Assembly: GCF_002127325.2 (NCBI RefSeq)
Contig: NC_035435.2
Location: forward strand, 16,160,002-16,224,001
Origin: Helianthus annuus
Lineage: Eukaryota; Streptophyta; Magnoliopsida; Asterales; Asteraceae
Direction: 5' to 3'
Length of the DNA stretch: 64,000 nt
Shown here one piece after another: positions 10,908 through 20,930 of this stretch (within the stretch, counting starts at the first letter, position 1; each line of letters opens with the position of its first letter). A program made the position numbers and the translations under genes. Below the pieces are notes generated by a model. That model had not been told where the DNA came from. It saw nothing but the letters and a program-made list of their open reading frames with translations, and did no database searches.

Positions 10908-12826
10908 TGTGTCCTCAACTCCTTCATCTCCGTTGGTGCCAATCTGTATGGTGCTCTTGCTACAGGTGCTGCACCTGGTATGATATCTATCCGAAACTCT
11001 ACTTGTCTATCCGGTGGCAACCCGGGTAGCTCTTCAGGAAATACTTCAGGATATTCTGATATAACAGGGATATCCTCAATCTTCGGCTTCGGCTCATCTA
11101 TGGTAACTTGTGCCATATAAATGGCACATCCCTTCTGCATGCATCTGGATGCTTTGAGCATGGACACTTGCTCGGGCAATCCATGCTGGGTATCTCCTTG
11201 AATAGTAAGTGACTCACCAGACGGAGTCTTAACTATTACTTGCTTTCTATTGCACAGAATCTGGGCTTGGTTACTCGACAACCAATCCATGCCTATTACT
11301 ATGTCGAATCCAGCTAACTTAAAGGGAAGCAAGGATAGCGGGAAAGAATGATTCCTAATGGATATAACACATCCATCTAGAACAGTCGAGGCGGTTTCTA
11401 AGGTTCCATCGGCTAATTCCACCTCATATTTCACACTTAAGGTTTTAACAGGAAGGTTCAACAGTTTACAAAACTTATTATCTACAAACGACTTATCAGC
11501 CCCCGAATCAAACAAAACTCTAGCAAAAATATCGTTTACAAGAAACGTACCGGTAATGACGTTATCATCGAGGACTGCTTCCTTTGCGTCCATCATGAAG
11601 ACTCTCGCATTAGTCTTCTTTCCTTCCTCGGCCTTCTTTGCAAACTTTGGGCAGTTGGGCCGAATGTGCCCTTTCTCGTTGCAACCAAAACACGTTGCAT
11701 CCTTCATTTTCTTGCAATCCACAGCTTTATGGTCTGTGGACTTGCAGATTCCACAACGTTTCTCGAAAGACTGGGATTTCGTTTCCAACCGACACCTCCC
11801 AAAGTGGTGCCTCCTGCAGATCTTGCATCTGGGTTTCTCACCCGACTGATGATCATTTTTCCTAGACCCCGACCCTTTCCTGTGGTCGTTGTTCCCTCTA
11901 TGTCGCTTTTCAGATCTTCGTGAGGTGTCATCCTCACGTTTTCGTTTGTTCTCCTCAGAGCTCTTCATAGCTCTCAATCTAACCACGTCTTGAGTGAGGG
12001 AGAGGGATAGATCCGCTACGGATCTAAATGTTGTAGGTCTTGAAGCTTTGACGCTGGCTTTAATCTCCGGTGCCAGACCCCCAATGAATCGAGCAATCCT
12101 ACGCGGCTCCGGGGTCACCAAGTAAGGCACTAAACGAGACAGCGTGTTGAACGTAGTAAGATACGCTTGACAATCGAGGTTCTTCATGACTAAGGATACA
12201 AAGTCCGATTCAATTCGCTCGACCTCGTGCTGCGGACAGAAGTTCTCTTTGATCAGTGCTACAAACTGATCCCAAGTCATGCTATAGAGAGCGGTCTTTC
12301 CAGTAGCTTGTAGAAGTGACTTCCACCACGCTAACGCATCTCCTTTAAATGACTGGGACACGTACTTCACGACGTCCCTATCAGCACACCCGCTAATATC
12401 TACTACAGTATCCATCTCGTCAATCCACGTCATACAATCGACGGCTCCCTTTTCCCCAGTGAAATCTCTGGGCTTGCAGGATACAAAATACTTGTACGTA
12501 CAGGACCTGCTGTACGTGTCATGCTTCAGCTCAATCTCCTGCTTTGGGACGCTGCTGTGGTTGGAGGAATGATTATCATCCTCAACTTTCTTTGGCTCAC
12601 TCTTTTTAGATGGAGGCTTACTATGAGCCTCAGAATGAGTCTTGGGCTTTGCGTGCGTTTCTGTTCGGGTCCTACTCCGAGTACCACTAGATTCCTTGAA
12701 CTGCCGATCCATAGCCTTGGCGACAGCATTATCTATTAGTGCTTGCAATTCTGCACCGGTAACGTGAATCTTTGCATTATCTGAGTGTTCCCCAGAATGA
12801 CTGTTGGTTTCTTCCGATTTGGCCAT
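10892..12826 (-). CDS. Tekay-C gag and protease, running out of frame into RT
   Basis: 644 codons from a good ATG at 12826. A charged N-terminus precedes a retrotransposon capsid region (about residues 110-260, with [18 protein letters not shown] and [11 protein letters not shown]). Zinc-knuckle sequences follow, with the CCHC box [14 protein letters not shown]. The aspartic protease has the catalytic box [13 protein letters not shown] and later [10 protein letters not shown]. The frame ends just after [16 protein letters not shown], where RT normally continues, because of a one-base frame break. A 16-bp overlap joins it to the pol frame. A 3' splice-like site (TTTATTGTAG) lies 12 bp upstream of the ATG. 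With its LTRs nearly identical, the break must be recent or be inherited from a defective master. Confidence 0.92.
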   Translation of the reverse strand: MAKSEETNSHSGEHSDNAKIHVTGAELQALIDNAVAKAMDRQFKESSGTRSRTRTETHAKPKTHSEAHSKPPSKKSEPKKVEDDNHSSNHSSVPKQEIELKHDTYSRSCTYKYFVSCKPRDFTGEKGAVDCMTWIDEMDTVVDISGCADRDVVKYVSQSFKGDALAWWKSLLQATGKTALYSMTWDQFVALIKENFCPQHEVERIESDFVSLVMKNLDCQAYLTTFNTLSRLVPYLVTPEPRRIARFIGGLAPEIKASVKASRPTTFRSVADLSLSLTQDVVRLRAMKSSEENKRKREDDTSRRSEKRHRGNNDHRKGSGSRKNDHQSGEKPRCKICRRHHFGRCRLETKSQSFEKRCGICKSTDHKAVDCKKMKDATCFGCNEKGHIRPNCPKFAKKAEEGKKTNARVFMMDAKEAVLDDNVITGTFLVNDIFARVLFDSGADKSFVDNKFCKLLNLPVKTLSVKYEVELADGTLETASTVLDGCVISIRNHSFPLSLLPFKLAGFDIVIGMDWLSSNQAQILCNRKQVIVKTPSGESLTIQGDTQHGLPEQVSMLKASRCMQKGCAIYMAQVTIDEPKPKIEDIPVISEYPEVFPEELPGLPPDRQVEFRIDIIPGAAPVARAPYRLAPTEMKELRTQWMSF

Positions 12827-13080
12827 CGTAGCTTTAAGCTACAATAAAGGACAAGGTCTTATTTAGAACCTAACAGTATTATCGTCCTAGACGATTTATT
12901 AACCATGGTATCAAAAACCTTAGCAGTTAATTTAGTAAATTTCATTCAGGCTCTTATTAGCAATCAAGGAATGAAAATATATATATTGGCACCATAGGCC
13001 TAGTCACATGGACAGTTACTAAATTATAAATTTAGATTTTTATAGGATTATAAATTGTATAATTAAACAAATAATCCTTT

Positions 13081-13517
13081 ACTAGACAGAGAGTCATAAA
13101 CCACAACTGTCATTATATAACATAGTTATAACCCGTAGGTATCAAGCCATTAATAGACTTGTGTACAGATAAAATCTGTAGATATTTCTTTACTAGGCAG
13201 GGAGTCACAGACCACAACTGCCACTATATGACATAGTCATAACCCGTAGGTATCAAGTCATTAACAGACTTGTGTACAGATAAAATCTGTAGATAATTCT
13301 TCACTAGGCAGGGAGTCACAGACCACAACTGCCACTATATGACATAGTCATAACCCGTAGGTATCAAGTCATTAACAGACTTGTGTACAGATAAAATCTG
13401 TAGATAATTCTTCACTAGGCAGGGAGTCATAGACCACAACTGCCACTATATGACATAGTCATAACCCGTAGGTATCAAGTCATTAACAGACTTGTGTACA
13501 GATAAAATCTGTAGATA
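13081..13517 (-). repeat. Four tandem 111-bp repeats
   Basis: The anchor ACTAG(G/A)CAG occurs at 13081, 13192, 13303 and 13414, an exact 111-bp period. The first unit is the most diverged; the last three are almost identical. Each unit contains a short dyad, ACAGATAAAATCTGT. Confidence 0.95.
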
Positions 13518-13835
13518 AATAAAAAAAAAATGTGGCTTGTGTGATTTTACAGATCACGCTTGGCCAGGAATGTTAACATGTTCTCAGATGTTAACAGAGA
13601 GTTGAATCTTTTCAACCAGGTTTTACCATCAGGGCCAGGCCTGTTAATAAGGCATTCAGGCTAGGTTATACCTTACTAAGATTCTTATAAAATGGCAAAT
13701 CAAATAAAAATTGATATTTTCCATTATTTTAATATTATTCATGCATATAAATAAAATGATAAATTCAAATTAACCATTTAAATTTCCAATAAAATACCAG
13801 TACATATTTGCCCTAAACGGGACTTGAAATAACAT

Positions 13836-14035
13836 GGATAACATGAATAACAGGGATAACATGAATAATATGCCCGCGCAGGGGCTAAAACAAGTAACAA
13901 CAATAACTAAACAAAATAAAGCAAACCCACGCAGGGGTTAACAGGATAACATACCCGCGCAGGGGTAGAATAAGATAGATATACCCACGCAGGGGTAGAG
14001 TACTGGAATAAATGTCCACGCAGGGACATGAGTAC
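13836..14035 (-). repeat. Degenerate minisatellite with CCCGCGCAGGGGT boxes
   Basis: About five boxes of C(C/A)CGCGCAGGGG or its CACGCAGGGG variant, spaced 30-50 bp apart, preceded by GGATAACATGAATAA repeats at 13836-13870. CCC...GGGG gives each box a weak dyad. Confidence 0.75.
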
Positions 14036-14056
14036 ATGAAATGATAATCGAAGGAT

Positions 14057-15382
14057 TCAACGATCCTTCTTGCTCTTACCCTTGAGCAAATCGAATACCT
14101 TTTTAAACATGCCACTGGTGCGTCGGCGATCCTCTCGCATATTGTGCTGAAACTCGCGTCGCATGCTATCAATCCCCTGCAGGATCTCCTGAACCTGCGG
14201 CGGCGACATCATAGGCGCCGGCGGAGGTGGTTGGTACTGCTGCGGCTGCGGCGGCTGGTACGGCTGCGGCTGCGGTGGCTGCTGGTAACCCGGAGGGTAA
14301 CCAAAAGTAGATGGGCCAGCAGCCCAAGGGTCTCCAAGTGGACCACTAGGTGGGAGTGAGCTATAGTTCACAGCTTGCCAATAAGGGTCTCCCGTGTAAT
14401 CATAACCCTGAGGGAATACATGCTCGAACGGGTTGAACTGAGCGGCACTAGCATAAGCCGGAATCGGCTCTCCAAAATTCTGCGGCGGCAGAGGCGGGAT
14501 CGGAACAGAAGTAACCTCCGATACGGGATGCTGAGACTCCCCTGTCTCGGACTCCCCGGGAAGGGACGTGTAGCGGCTGCTACTAACACGTGGAGGAGTG
14601 CCTATGCGAATCCCTCCGCGTGTAGACATGCGCGCGTTCCTCCTCGGCCTCTGAGGTGGAGGAGGTAAAACTGGTGGCGGCGGTGGTGACGGAGTGATCA
14701 CGTCACGCCACAGGGCCTCAGATAGGTCTTGCGGTAGAGGCGGCTGCTGCTGGAGCTGCTGCTGCTGCGAGTGGTGCTGCGAGTGCACCGGCGAACCATG
14801 GAGTGATTGGAGCATCGGAGTACCATGGAGTGATTGAAGCATCGGAGAGTTGTGGCTAGGGGTGAAGTACCAATCATGCTGCTTAAACCTCTCCTGAAAA
14901 CTGTCCCCACCATTATAGGGTGATCCCCTAAATGGCGACCCATCCGATATCTCAATCGGATGGTTAGGCGTACCTGATGGTGGTAGCGACGGGTCCGTAT
15001 CCTCGTCTACGTCCATCTCGTGCTCTCCCGGAAAATGGTCCTCCGGCCCGAGTGGGTTGTGGCCCACTGGCTCCTCCACATAAGCATTAGGGTTATATAA
15101 ACCCTGGTAGGCTGGCGCTGGATACTGCTGCGGTGACTGGTGCAATGGTATGTACGATCCATGCGAACCATGGGGCCCATTCTCTGAGTGGGGCCCAAAC
15201 GAGTGGGGTAAAGAGGGTGAAGTGCTGGCGGACACCGAGTGTCTAGCAGGCTCGGCGAAAGACCTCCAAAGGTCGTTGGCGGCTGTGTTGTGCGTGGCGG
15301 ATGGTGCTCGCCTATGTGAGGGCCCTGCCTCATGGTCGTGGGTAGTAGCAAATCCTCCTCGACCTCTCATTCTTGGCGGCAT
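14057..15382 (-). CDS. Extra sense-strand ORF upstream of gag in Tekay-C
   Basis: 441 codons from the ATG at 15382 (MPPRMRGRGG). The frame is open a further 31 codons upstream, but this ATG fits better: it follows a 3' splice-like site (TTTGACTTTTGACAG) by 7 bp. I do not recognise a domain. The N-terminus is basic and glycine/arginine rich. The body is rich in Pro, Ser, Gln, His and Gly, with an acidic patch (MDVDEDTDPS), a PMLQSLHG repeat, a Gln run (HHSQQQQLQQQ) and a Pro run (SPPPPPPVLPPPP). The C-terminal 50 residues look helical with a basic end (FDLLKGKSKKDR). It is in the same orientation as gag-pol, so it is not an antisense ORF. Similar ORFs occur, as I recall, in annotated Asteraceae genomes. 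A nucleic-acid or chromatin binding role is conceivable but unproven. Confidence 0.75.
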   Translation of the reverse strand: MPPRMRGRGGFATTHDHEAGPSHRRAPSATHNTAANDLWRSFAEPARHSVSASTSPSLPHSFGPHSENGPHGSHGSYIPLHQSPQQYPAPAYQGLYNPNAYVEEPVGHNPLGPEDHFPGEHEMDVDEDTDPSLPPSGTPNHPIEISDGSPFRGSPYNGGDSFQERFKQHDWYFTPSHNSPMLQSLHGTPMLQSLHGSPVHSQHHSQQQQLQQQPPLPQDLSEALWRDVITPSPPPPPVLPPPPQRPRRNARMSTRGGIRIGTPPRVSSSRYTSLPGESETGESQHPVSEVTSVPIPPLPPQNFGEPIPAYASAAQFNPFEHVFPQGYDYTGDPYWQAVNYSSLPPSGPLGDPWAAGPSTFGYPPGYQQPPQPQPYQPPQPQQYQPPPPAPMMSPPQVQEILQGIDSMRREFQHNMREDRRRTSGMFKKVFDLLKGKSKKDR

Positions 15383-15572
15383 AGTGATCCTGTCAAAAGT
15401 CAAACAAGTTGCACAACAAAATATATAAGACAATGCAATAATAAATAAAAATAAATTAAACGAAATGTCGAACATTTCCTAAGTTCTTTGTCTAGACTCG
15501 AAAATCGAGGAATGTGCAATTGTGTAACTGAGATTAAACACAAAAGACTAGTGTTTAATTCACTCAGCATTG

Positions 15573-15584
15573 GCTCTGATACCA
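15573..15584 (-). promoter_or_regulatory. Tekay-C primer-binding site (initiator tRNA-Met)
   Basis: On the minus strand TGGTATCAGAGC follows the LTR end by three bases and is complementary to the 3' end of plant initiator tRNA-Met. It marks the right LTR as the 5' LTR. Confidence 0.92.
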
Positions 15585-15587
15585 ACC

Positions 15588-18500
15588 TGTCACACCCCGA
15601 ATTCCACGTGTCACCGGTGGGCCCGGTGTGGGGTACAGTGACGTAGTTGGCATCGTCATAGACAATCAACACAATATAATAATGCACAGCGGAAGCAGAA
15701 TAGAAACATTTCAACTTTAATTAAAGTGCAATAATAAATATCACAGTCGTTGAAATGGATCCACAGGCGGATCAAATAAAAATGGAAATAAATAGTTCAA
15801 CAGATAACTGTCGTCCGAGCTTGCGAGACTATAGTGGACGCTCTTAGGAAACAGCCAGCCTATTTCCGTATAGTACCTGCACTTAATCTTTTGGGAAAAA
15901 TACGTCAGTTTACACTGGTAAATACAAATCGACTGACTCATTTTGAAAATGATTAAAAATTTATTTAAATGCACAAGGCATAAATATTTTTATTAACTTG
16001 GGATAATCATATAATATGAACTTGTGAACGAATTACATGCACTTATATCTCTGGTGGCCCGGGATCTACTGTCCGGGCTAGAGATTTAATTGACACACCA
16101 CATTAAAGAGTTATACACGACGAGTGTACGCCTACACCCCGTGCTCTGGTCGTGGCCATCTCGTAATATAATGCCAAGGATATCCGGGACATGGTCAATA
16201 ACCCCCCAAAGCCTTTAAGTAAGACAAAACTGTTTAAACGAAATCACACAAGCTATTCAAGACTGTACACCCATAGGGCGCAGGACTTGTGCGCCCGATC
16301 AAGCGGTATTTTAAATACCGTACCCCAAGCCCGTATAGGGAAAATAAGTCAAAATGTATTTACCTGAGCAAGTATAAGTCACAAATGATAAGTGGTGGTA
16401 GCTTTTACCGGGCCTCCTAATCTGGAACAAAGGTTTATAATTAACCTATTAGATTCCTAACGGGTCTTTTATTTAAGCCTAAGCTTTGACCGGTTAGTTT
16501 TTAGGAATGATACGGTTTACGCACGATTAAGCGAAAGACCGGATAGAATGTGCTTTAGACCCGACAAGTTTGAATACTTGTATAATATGGGTATACTAAA
16601 TACATTCTGGATTTTGAAATAAAAATGATAATGTTTGACCCGTCTCGGTCAATTTACGCAAACTAGTTACGTAAACCGAACCGAACGCGATAAGGGCGAT
16701 ACGGGTAGCCAAAAGATTCAAATGCAAGTTCCCTGAGATAATATGCTTAAGATATGATATTATATCAGTAAGTTATGTTCTATATTGCCCGGAATAATTT
16801 TAGACCCAATTTATGCCTTAGAAGGGCATTTTGGTCATTTAAAAGAAAATAAAAGGGTAAAATTAGAAATCTGAGTTTCGGGTCTGGTTCATACAGTAAA
16901 TATACTTAATATAACATATTATATCAGTAGGGTATGACCCATATACCAAATTTATCATTTAACACCAAACTATGCACCGTAGGGGTATTTTAGTAATTTC
17001 ACAAGGGCTAAAAATGCCAAAACTGGAAGTCTGAGTTCATATACTTATACTTACTGTTTTTATATGAAAATATGCTAAACACATCAGTAGGTATAGGTCT
17101 TATATGTTTAAAACAAGTATAACGCTTTACTATGCGTTAAAACGCTAAAAATACGATTTAAGGGCGTTTTCGGGTTTTCACAATAAATCTGAGATTTTTA
17201 TATTTCCAGAATACTTAAAATAATTTATTCATCATATAAAATCAGTAGAAAAAGGTTTCGGGTCAAAAGGATGTGTAAAACTCATTTTATGGCTAAAACG
17301 GTCAAAACCGACATAAGCCGAAATGACTAGGTGATCTAGGATCCGTTCAGCCAAAAATTAATTAAAAATCATCAAAATTCCCAGAATATTATATTACATC
17401 TGTTGGTAAAAAGTTTCGTATCAAAACGTGGCCAGAAACGGGTTCTACGCGAAAAGGACCGTTTATGTAAATTTATAATATAGTTTTACGCTAATGGCCA
17501 TAACTCACAATCTGGACCACCAACTGATCCGAAATTTTCGGTGCAAGTTTATATAATCAAAATAAAGATCTCTACTCTTTTACTTTTCCAAAAATCCCGT
17601 TTTAAATCAAAAAGGGCAAAATAGTCAACTTTATGCATAAACCGGAAACATGCATTCGAATAGGCTAAGCATAGACTCAATCAAAGAAAAATTCCAGGAA
17701 GTTTAACTAAAATAAAAATAGTCAAAAATACTTTTCAATACAGATCTCGAACATGCATGTACGAATCCGAATCGATAGTCTACGAAATAATCGTTTTACA
17801 AGACTTTCGGTTCCGATTCGTGGCTATACTATAGATCGTCGAGTTGATGATGATTAGAACACATTCTTATATGTATTACAAGTCATTTTTAATGATCAAT
17901 CAGGTTGCATGTCATCTATATCATTAATCATGTCATTTTTCACCAAAATCGTTTCTGTTGACTTTTTAGAAATAGGTTTGACTCGACATTTAGCATGCAT
18001 GTAGTGGGAATCAGTTAGTGCCCTTTAGAGGGTTTGTTTCCCACATAAATACCAATCTATAACAAGTTTCAATTCGAGAAATGACTGAAAGAAATCCGTT
18101 TAATCAGAAAGTCAAAGGTTATGAACACCCAGTTTGACTTTTAGCAATAATCACTACAAGAACGGATTAAAGAACGAATTGAAAGCTTACAAAGGTCCTA
18201 TAGATGTTCAATGAACACTAGAAGTCGGCCTTGTTGCTCAGATTGTCTCCAGGAATCTGCCTTGAAGTTCTTGAATGTTGAGAGCACTTGGTTACAATGA
18301 AAAATGATCAAGAAATGTGATCAAGACCTGATTTAAAGCCAAAATTTCGAGGCCACTGTAGTAGTAGCCATGCAAGACATGTCATTGGTGCATTTGGAGG
18401 CGAAACCAGCTGTTAGGCACCCAAAATCGGACTCAAATAACCCATTTTCGAATTTCTGCACGCTGGGCAACCCACGCGGCCCGCTTGGGCCTTCCCAGGC

Positions 18501-19121
18501 GGGTCGCCTGACCCTGGTTCAGTCAAAACAAGTTTCAAACTTGACAGCTTTGACCCCTGAACTTGTACGCGATGTTTCGGCTACTTTTCTCGACCCGTAA
18601 ACCCCCAAACTTGGTTTCTAAGAACCTTAGGACTTTTACCAACATGGTAATGCCCTCGGATAACTTTGCGCTCAACCGAAAAGCCCTGAAATTCGACGTT
18701 GACGCTTTTAGTCCCTTAAGTACGGTTTTGGCCATAACTTTCTCATACGTTGACGAAACTTCATGAAATTTTTACCACATATTCTAGTGAGTATATTTTA
18801 GCTATACAAAGCTTCGGGTCTGCCAAAAGTTCACTCAGAGGTATAAATTAAACATGTTGACACTTTTGGCCCCTATAGTTTGAAATACTTCACTTTTGTG
18901 CAATTTCCGCGTCGTATGATCCATGAATCATCCGTTAAAGGTTATAAACATTATGTAGGGTTATCATAGAGTCTATTTATCCATTGTTGACACTTTGGAC
19001 CCTTACGTTCCATAGTTTTCACTGTTTGTCACTTTTAGTCCCTCTAAAGTATGTTTTCACATAACGGAACCTTATGACACGTGTCAAGACATTATTGGAC
19101 GAAATTTTTCGAGGTGTTACA
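15588..19121 (-). repeat. Tekay-C 5' LTR
   Basis: 3534 bp, near-identical to 4680-8213. The GC-rich island lies at 18459-18516. It ends at the right CTCTT duplication (19122-19126). In element orientation it would drive transcription leftward through the extra ORF and gag-pol. Confidence 0.96.
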
Positions 19122-19763
19122 CTCTTTGACCCCCTCATAAGTTAACTACAATTAATACTATAACCCGGCTATTTAGGACTGTATCCCTGATGACTCAGAC
19201 TACTTAGTCGAGGGTAACGTCACCGCGAAAAGCGGGGCCTACCACAATTTGCATTAATAACTTAATTCATTATCTTCCAATAATCCAACCCTTTAGGATT
19301 GTATCCTTCCTGACTCAAACTACTGGGTTGAGGGTAACGTCGCCTTCAAAAGAGGGGCCTACTACAATAACTAAGATAATCTCTTAAACAAGTGCAAAAG
19401 TGCGAAAATAATCAAAGGTTATACTAACACACTAGTCGGATCCAAGTGATTCATCTTGTCTATCTGTTTTTATTTTATTTTTATTTTTCAGCATTTAGTT
19501 AGTTTTTATTTTCTTAGTTTAAAGATCTTTTGAAAAACTTTTTGATTTGATTAGACGTTGAGGATAAACCGGTACTAAAAGCTCTTGTGTCCTTGGACGA
19601 CCTCGGTATCTTACCAACACTATACTACGTCCACGATGGGTGCACTTGCCAATATGTGTGTTTAGTGTTAGTGAATATCGTGTTTTATAAATTTAAAACT
19701 TGGCTAAAGGTGTAAAAAAGGCTTAAATATACATTAAAAATATATACACACTGACACGCATCA
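19122..19763 (+). repeat. Athila-B 5' LTR, right part
   Basis: Begins with the second CTCTT copy, continues the LTR interrupted at 4679, and ends CATCA at 19763. It matches 29390-30066, apart from the 45-bp duplication present only in the 3' LTR. The restored LTR length would be 1696 bp. Confidence 0.95.
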
Positions 19764-19769
19764 AGTTTT

Positions 19770-19788
19770 TGGCGCCGTTGCCGGGGAC
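19770..19788 (+). promoter_or_regulatory. Athila-B primer-binding site (tRNA-Asp type)
   Basis: TGGCGCCGTTGCCGGGGAC, six bases after the LTR, is complementary to the 3' end of plant tRNA-Asp. This primer is usual for Athila/Tat-type gypsy elements. Confidence 0.9.
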
Positions 19789-19904
19789 ACAAGGATTTTA
19801 AGAAGCTTAAAATCGACGGCCTAATCAGTTTTTCAAAACCTTTTTTTTAAACGCGCGCAATTTTTTGTGCATTTTAGATTAGTTTGCATTTACAGTAGCC
19901 TGAA

Positions 19905-20092
19905 CACGGGGCCGTGCTCACTGAACACGCCCCCGTGCTGCATATTTTTAGTTAGATACCCAGATACAGAGTCTGAACACGGGGCCGTGTCCACTGAACA
20001 CGCCCCCGTGTCCAACGTGACCAGTAACTTTAATTAAAACGCCCAGATACAGATCCTGAGCGCGGGCCGTGTTCACTGAACACGGGGCCGTG
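19905..20092 (+). repeat. Three paired GC motifs in the Athila-B leader
   Basis: Pairs at 19905-19937, 19978-20010 and 20061-20092. In the first two the left member is CACGGGGCCGTG and the right CACGCCCCCGTG, nearly reverse complements, so the RNA could fold into a 12-bp stem with a 9-nt loop. The third pair is in direct orientation with one base missing from its first member. Confidence 0.9.
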
Positions 20093-20165
20093 TCCAACTT
20101 CTGTTTCCGTCTTTATTTTTCTTTTCTGGTCCCGAGACTCAGTTGTGGTCTGCTGAGTGATTCTT

Positions 20166-20930
20166 ATGGATCAATACTCAGGAGGTTACAACTACACCTA
20201 TGATGAGGATGATTATAGGGGTAATTATTGCACTAATTGTCGTAACACACGCTCGGTTCAATATAATCACTCATATCAACCATCCAATTCATACAACCAT
20301 TACGAGGAGCCCAAGTACGAGCCATCAACTTCATACACATCCTATGAAGACCAAAGGTATGAACCTCCTCCCTCATACTCATATTTTGATGAACCAAGGT
20401 ATGAACCTCCATACTCATACTTTGAAGACTCAAGATATGAGCCACCACATTCATACTCTTATTATGAGGAACCATGGCGTGAACAACCCACCTCATATGA
20501 GTACTATGAAGAACAAAGTTTCGACCCTTATCCACCATATACTTACAATGAAGAACAATGGTGTGAACCTTCTACTTCATATGAGTACTATGAGGAGCCA
20601 CGGATCGAACAACCGGATTCAAGCTTCAAGGATCCCAATTCTTTTTCTCTCACCGAAGTGACCAATAGGATATTAGAACACATTAAAACTATCGAACGTT
20701 ACATAAAAGAATCTCGCGCAAGGGAAGAGGAATCCCGCGCAAGAGAAGAATTAAATTGTAATAATAACGTAGAGATAGTTGAAAATGTAAAAATGGAAGA
20801 ACAAGAAAGTGAAAAACCGACACATGAGTTAAACAACGGAAAGGTGAGTCCGATAATGTTAAAATTCAAGGAGAGTCTAATTTTGAAGAAATTAATCTCT
20901 TGTCACCTACTTTCGAAAATCATTGTTTAG
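20166..20930 (+). CDS. Tyr/Glu/Pro-rich ORF in gag position of Athila-B
   Basis: About 255 codons from ATG 20166. Residues 10-155 are tandem, loosely 13-20 residue repeats built on EPPYSY, YEE and the like, giving a strongly acidic, aromatic low-complexity protein. A predicted helix with [12 protein letters not shown] repeats follows. I see no zinc knuckle and no capsid domain. It begins under 400 bp after the primer-binding site, where gag should be. The last part overlaps the pol frame (20828-20930), which lies in the -1 frame, with no canonical slippery heptamer. It could be a C-terminal remnant of gag whose capsid part is deleted, or a replacement protein. Confidence 0.65.
   Translation: MDQYSGGYNYTYDEDDYRGNYCTNCRNTRSVQYNHSYQPSNSYNHYEEPKYEPSTSYTSYEDQRYEPPPSYSYFDEPRYEPPYSYFEDSRYEPPHSYSYYEEPWREQPTSYEYYEEQSFDPYPPYTYNEEQWCEPSTSYEYYEEPRIEQPDSSFKDPNSFSLTEVTNRILEHIKTIERYIKESRAREEESRAREELNCNNNVEIVENVKMEEQESEKPTHELNNGKVSPIMLKFKESLILKKLISCHLLSKIIV

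Larger units (their letters stand above)
12827..14056 (-). other. Non-coding segment between the extra ORF and gag in Tekay-C
   Basis: A 1.2-kb AT-rich stretch holding four 111-bp tandem repeats (13081-13517) and a degenerate minisatellite (13836-14035). No ORF of note. It would be an intercistronic region on the genomic RNA, or part of an intron if gag is reached by splicing. Confidence 0.7.
4680..19121 (-). mobile_element. Tekay-C, very young chromovirus-type Ty3/gypsy element
   Basis: A 14442-bp element bounded by two 3534-bp LTRs (TGTCACACC...GGTGTTACA) and CTCTT duplications. Minus-strand order: 5' LTR (15588-19121), initiator-Met primer site, extra ORF, 111-bp tandem repeats, gag-protease, RT-RNase H-integrase with chromodomain-like tail, polypurine tract, 3' LTR (4680-8213). 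Comparing the LTRs by eye I noted three base differences (near 4900, 5258 and 6506) and no length change, so insertion was very recent. The only obvious lesion is a frame break near 10900. The Tekay assignment is by overall type and is less sure than gypsy/chromovirus. Confidence 0.95.

Noticed and set aside
13081..13517. CRISPR-like array
   Set aside because: Units are 111-bp contiguous tandem repeats without unique spacers, inside a plant retrotransposon.
14375..15351. Several ORFs overlapping the extra ORF of Tekay-C in other frames
   Set aside because: GC-rich low-complexity sequence leaves most frames open. Only the frame starting at 15382 has a good start context and length.
20200..20661. 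His/Met/Thr-rich plus-strand ORF and the opposite-strand ORF at 20233-20538
   Set aside because: Shadow frames of the Tyr/Glu repeat ORF, created by its biased codons.
20828..20930. Programmed -1 frameshift between the repeat ORF and pol of Athila-B
   Set aside because: The frames are in a -1 relation and overlap, but I found no canonical X-XXY-YYZ heptamer in phase. An ordinary indel explains it as well.
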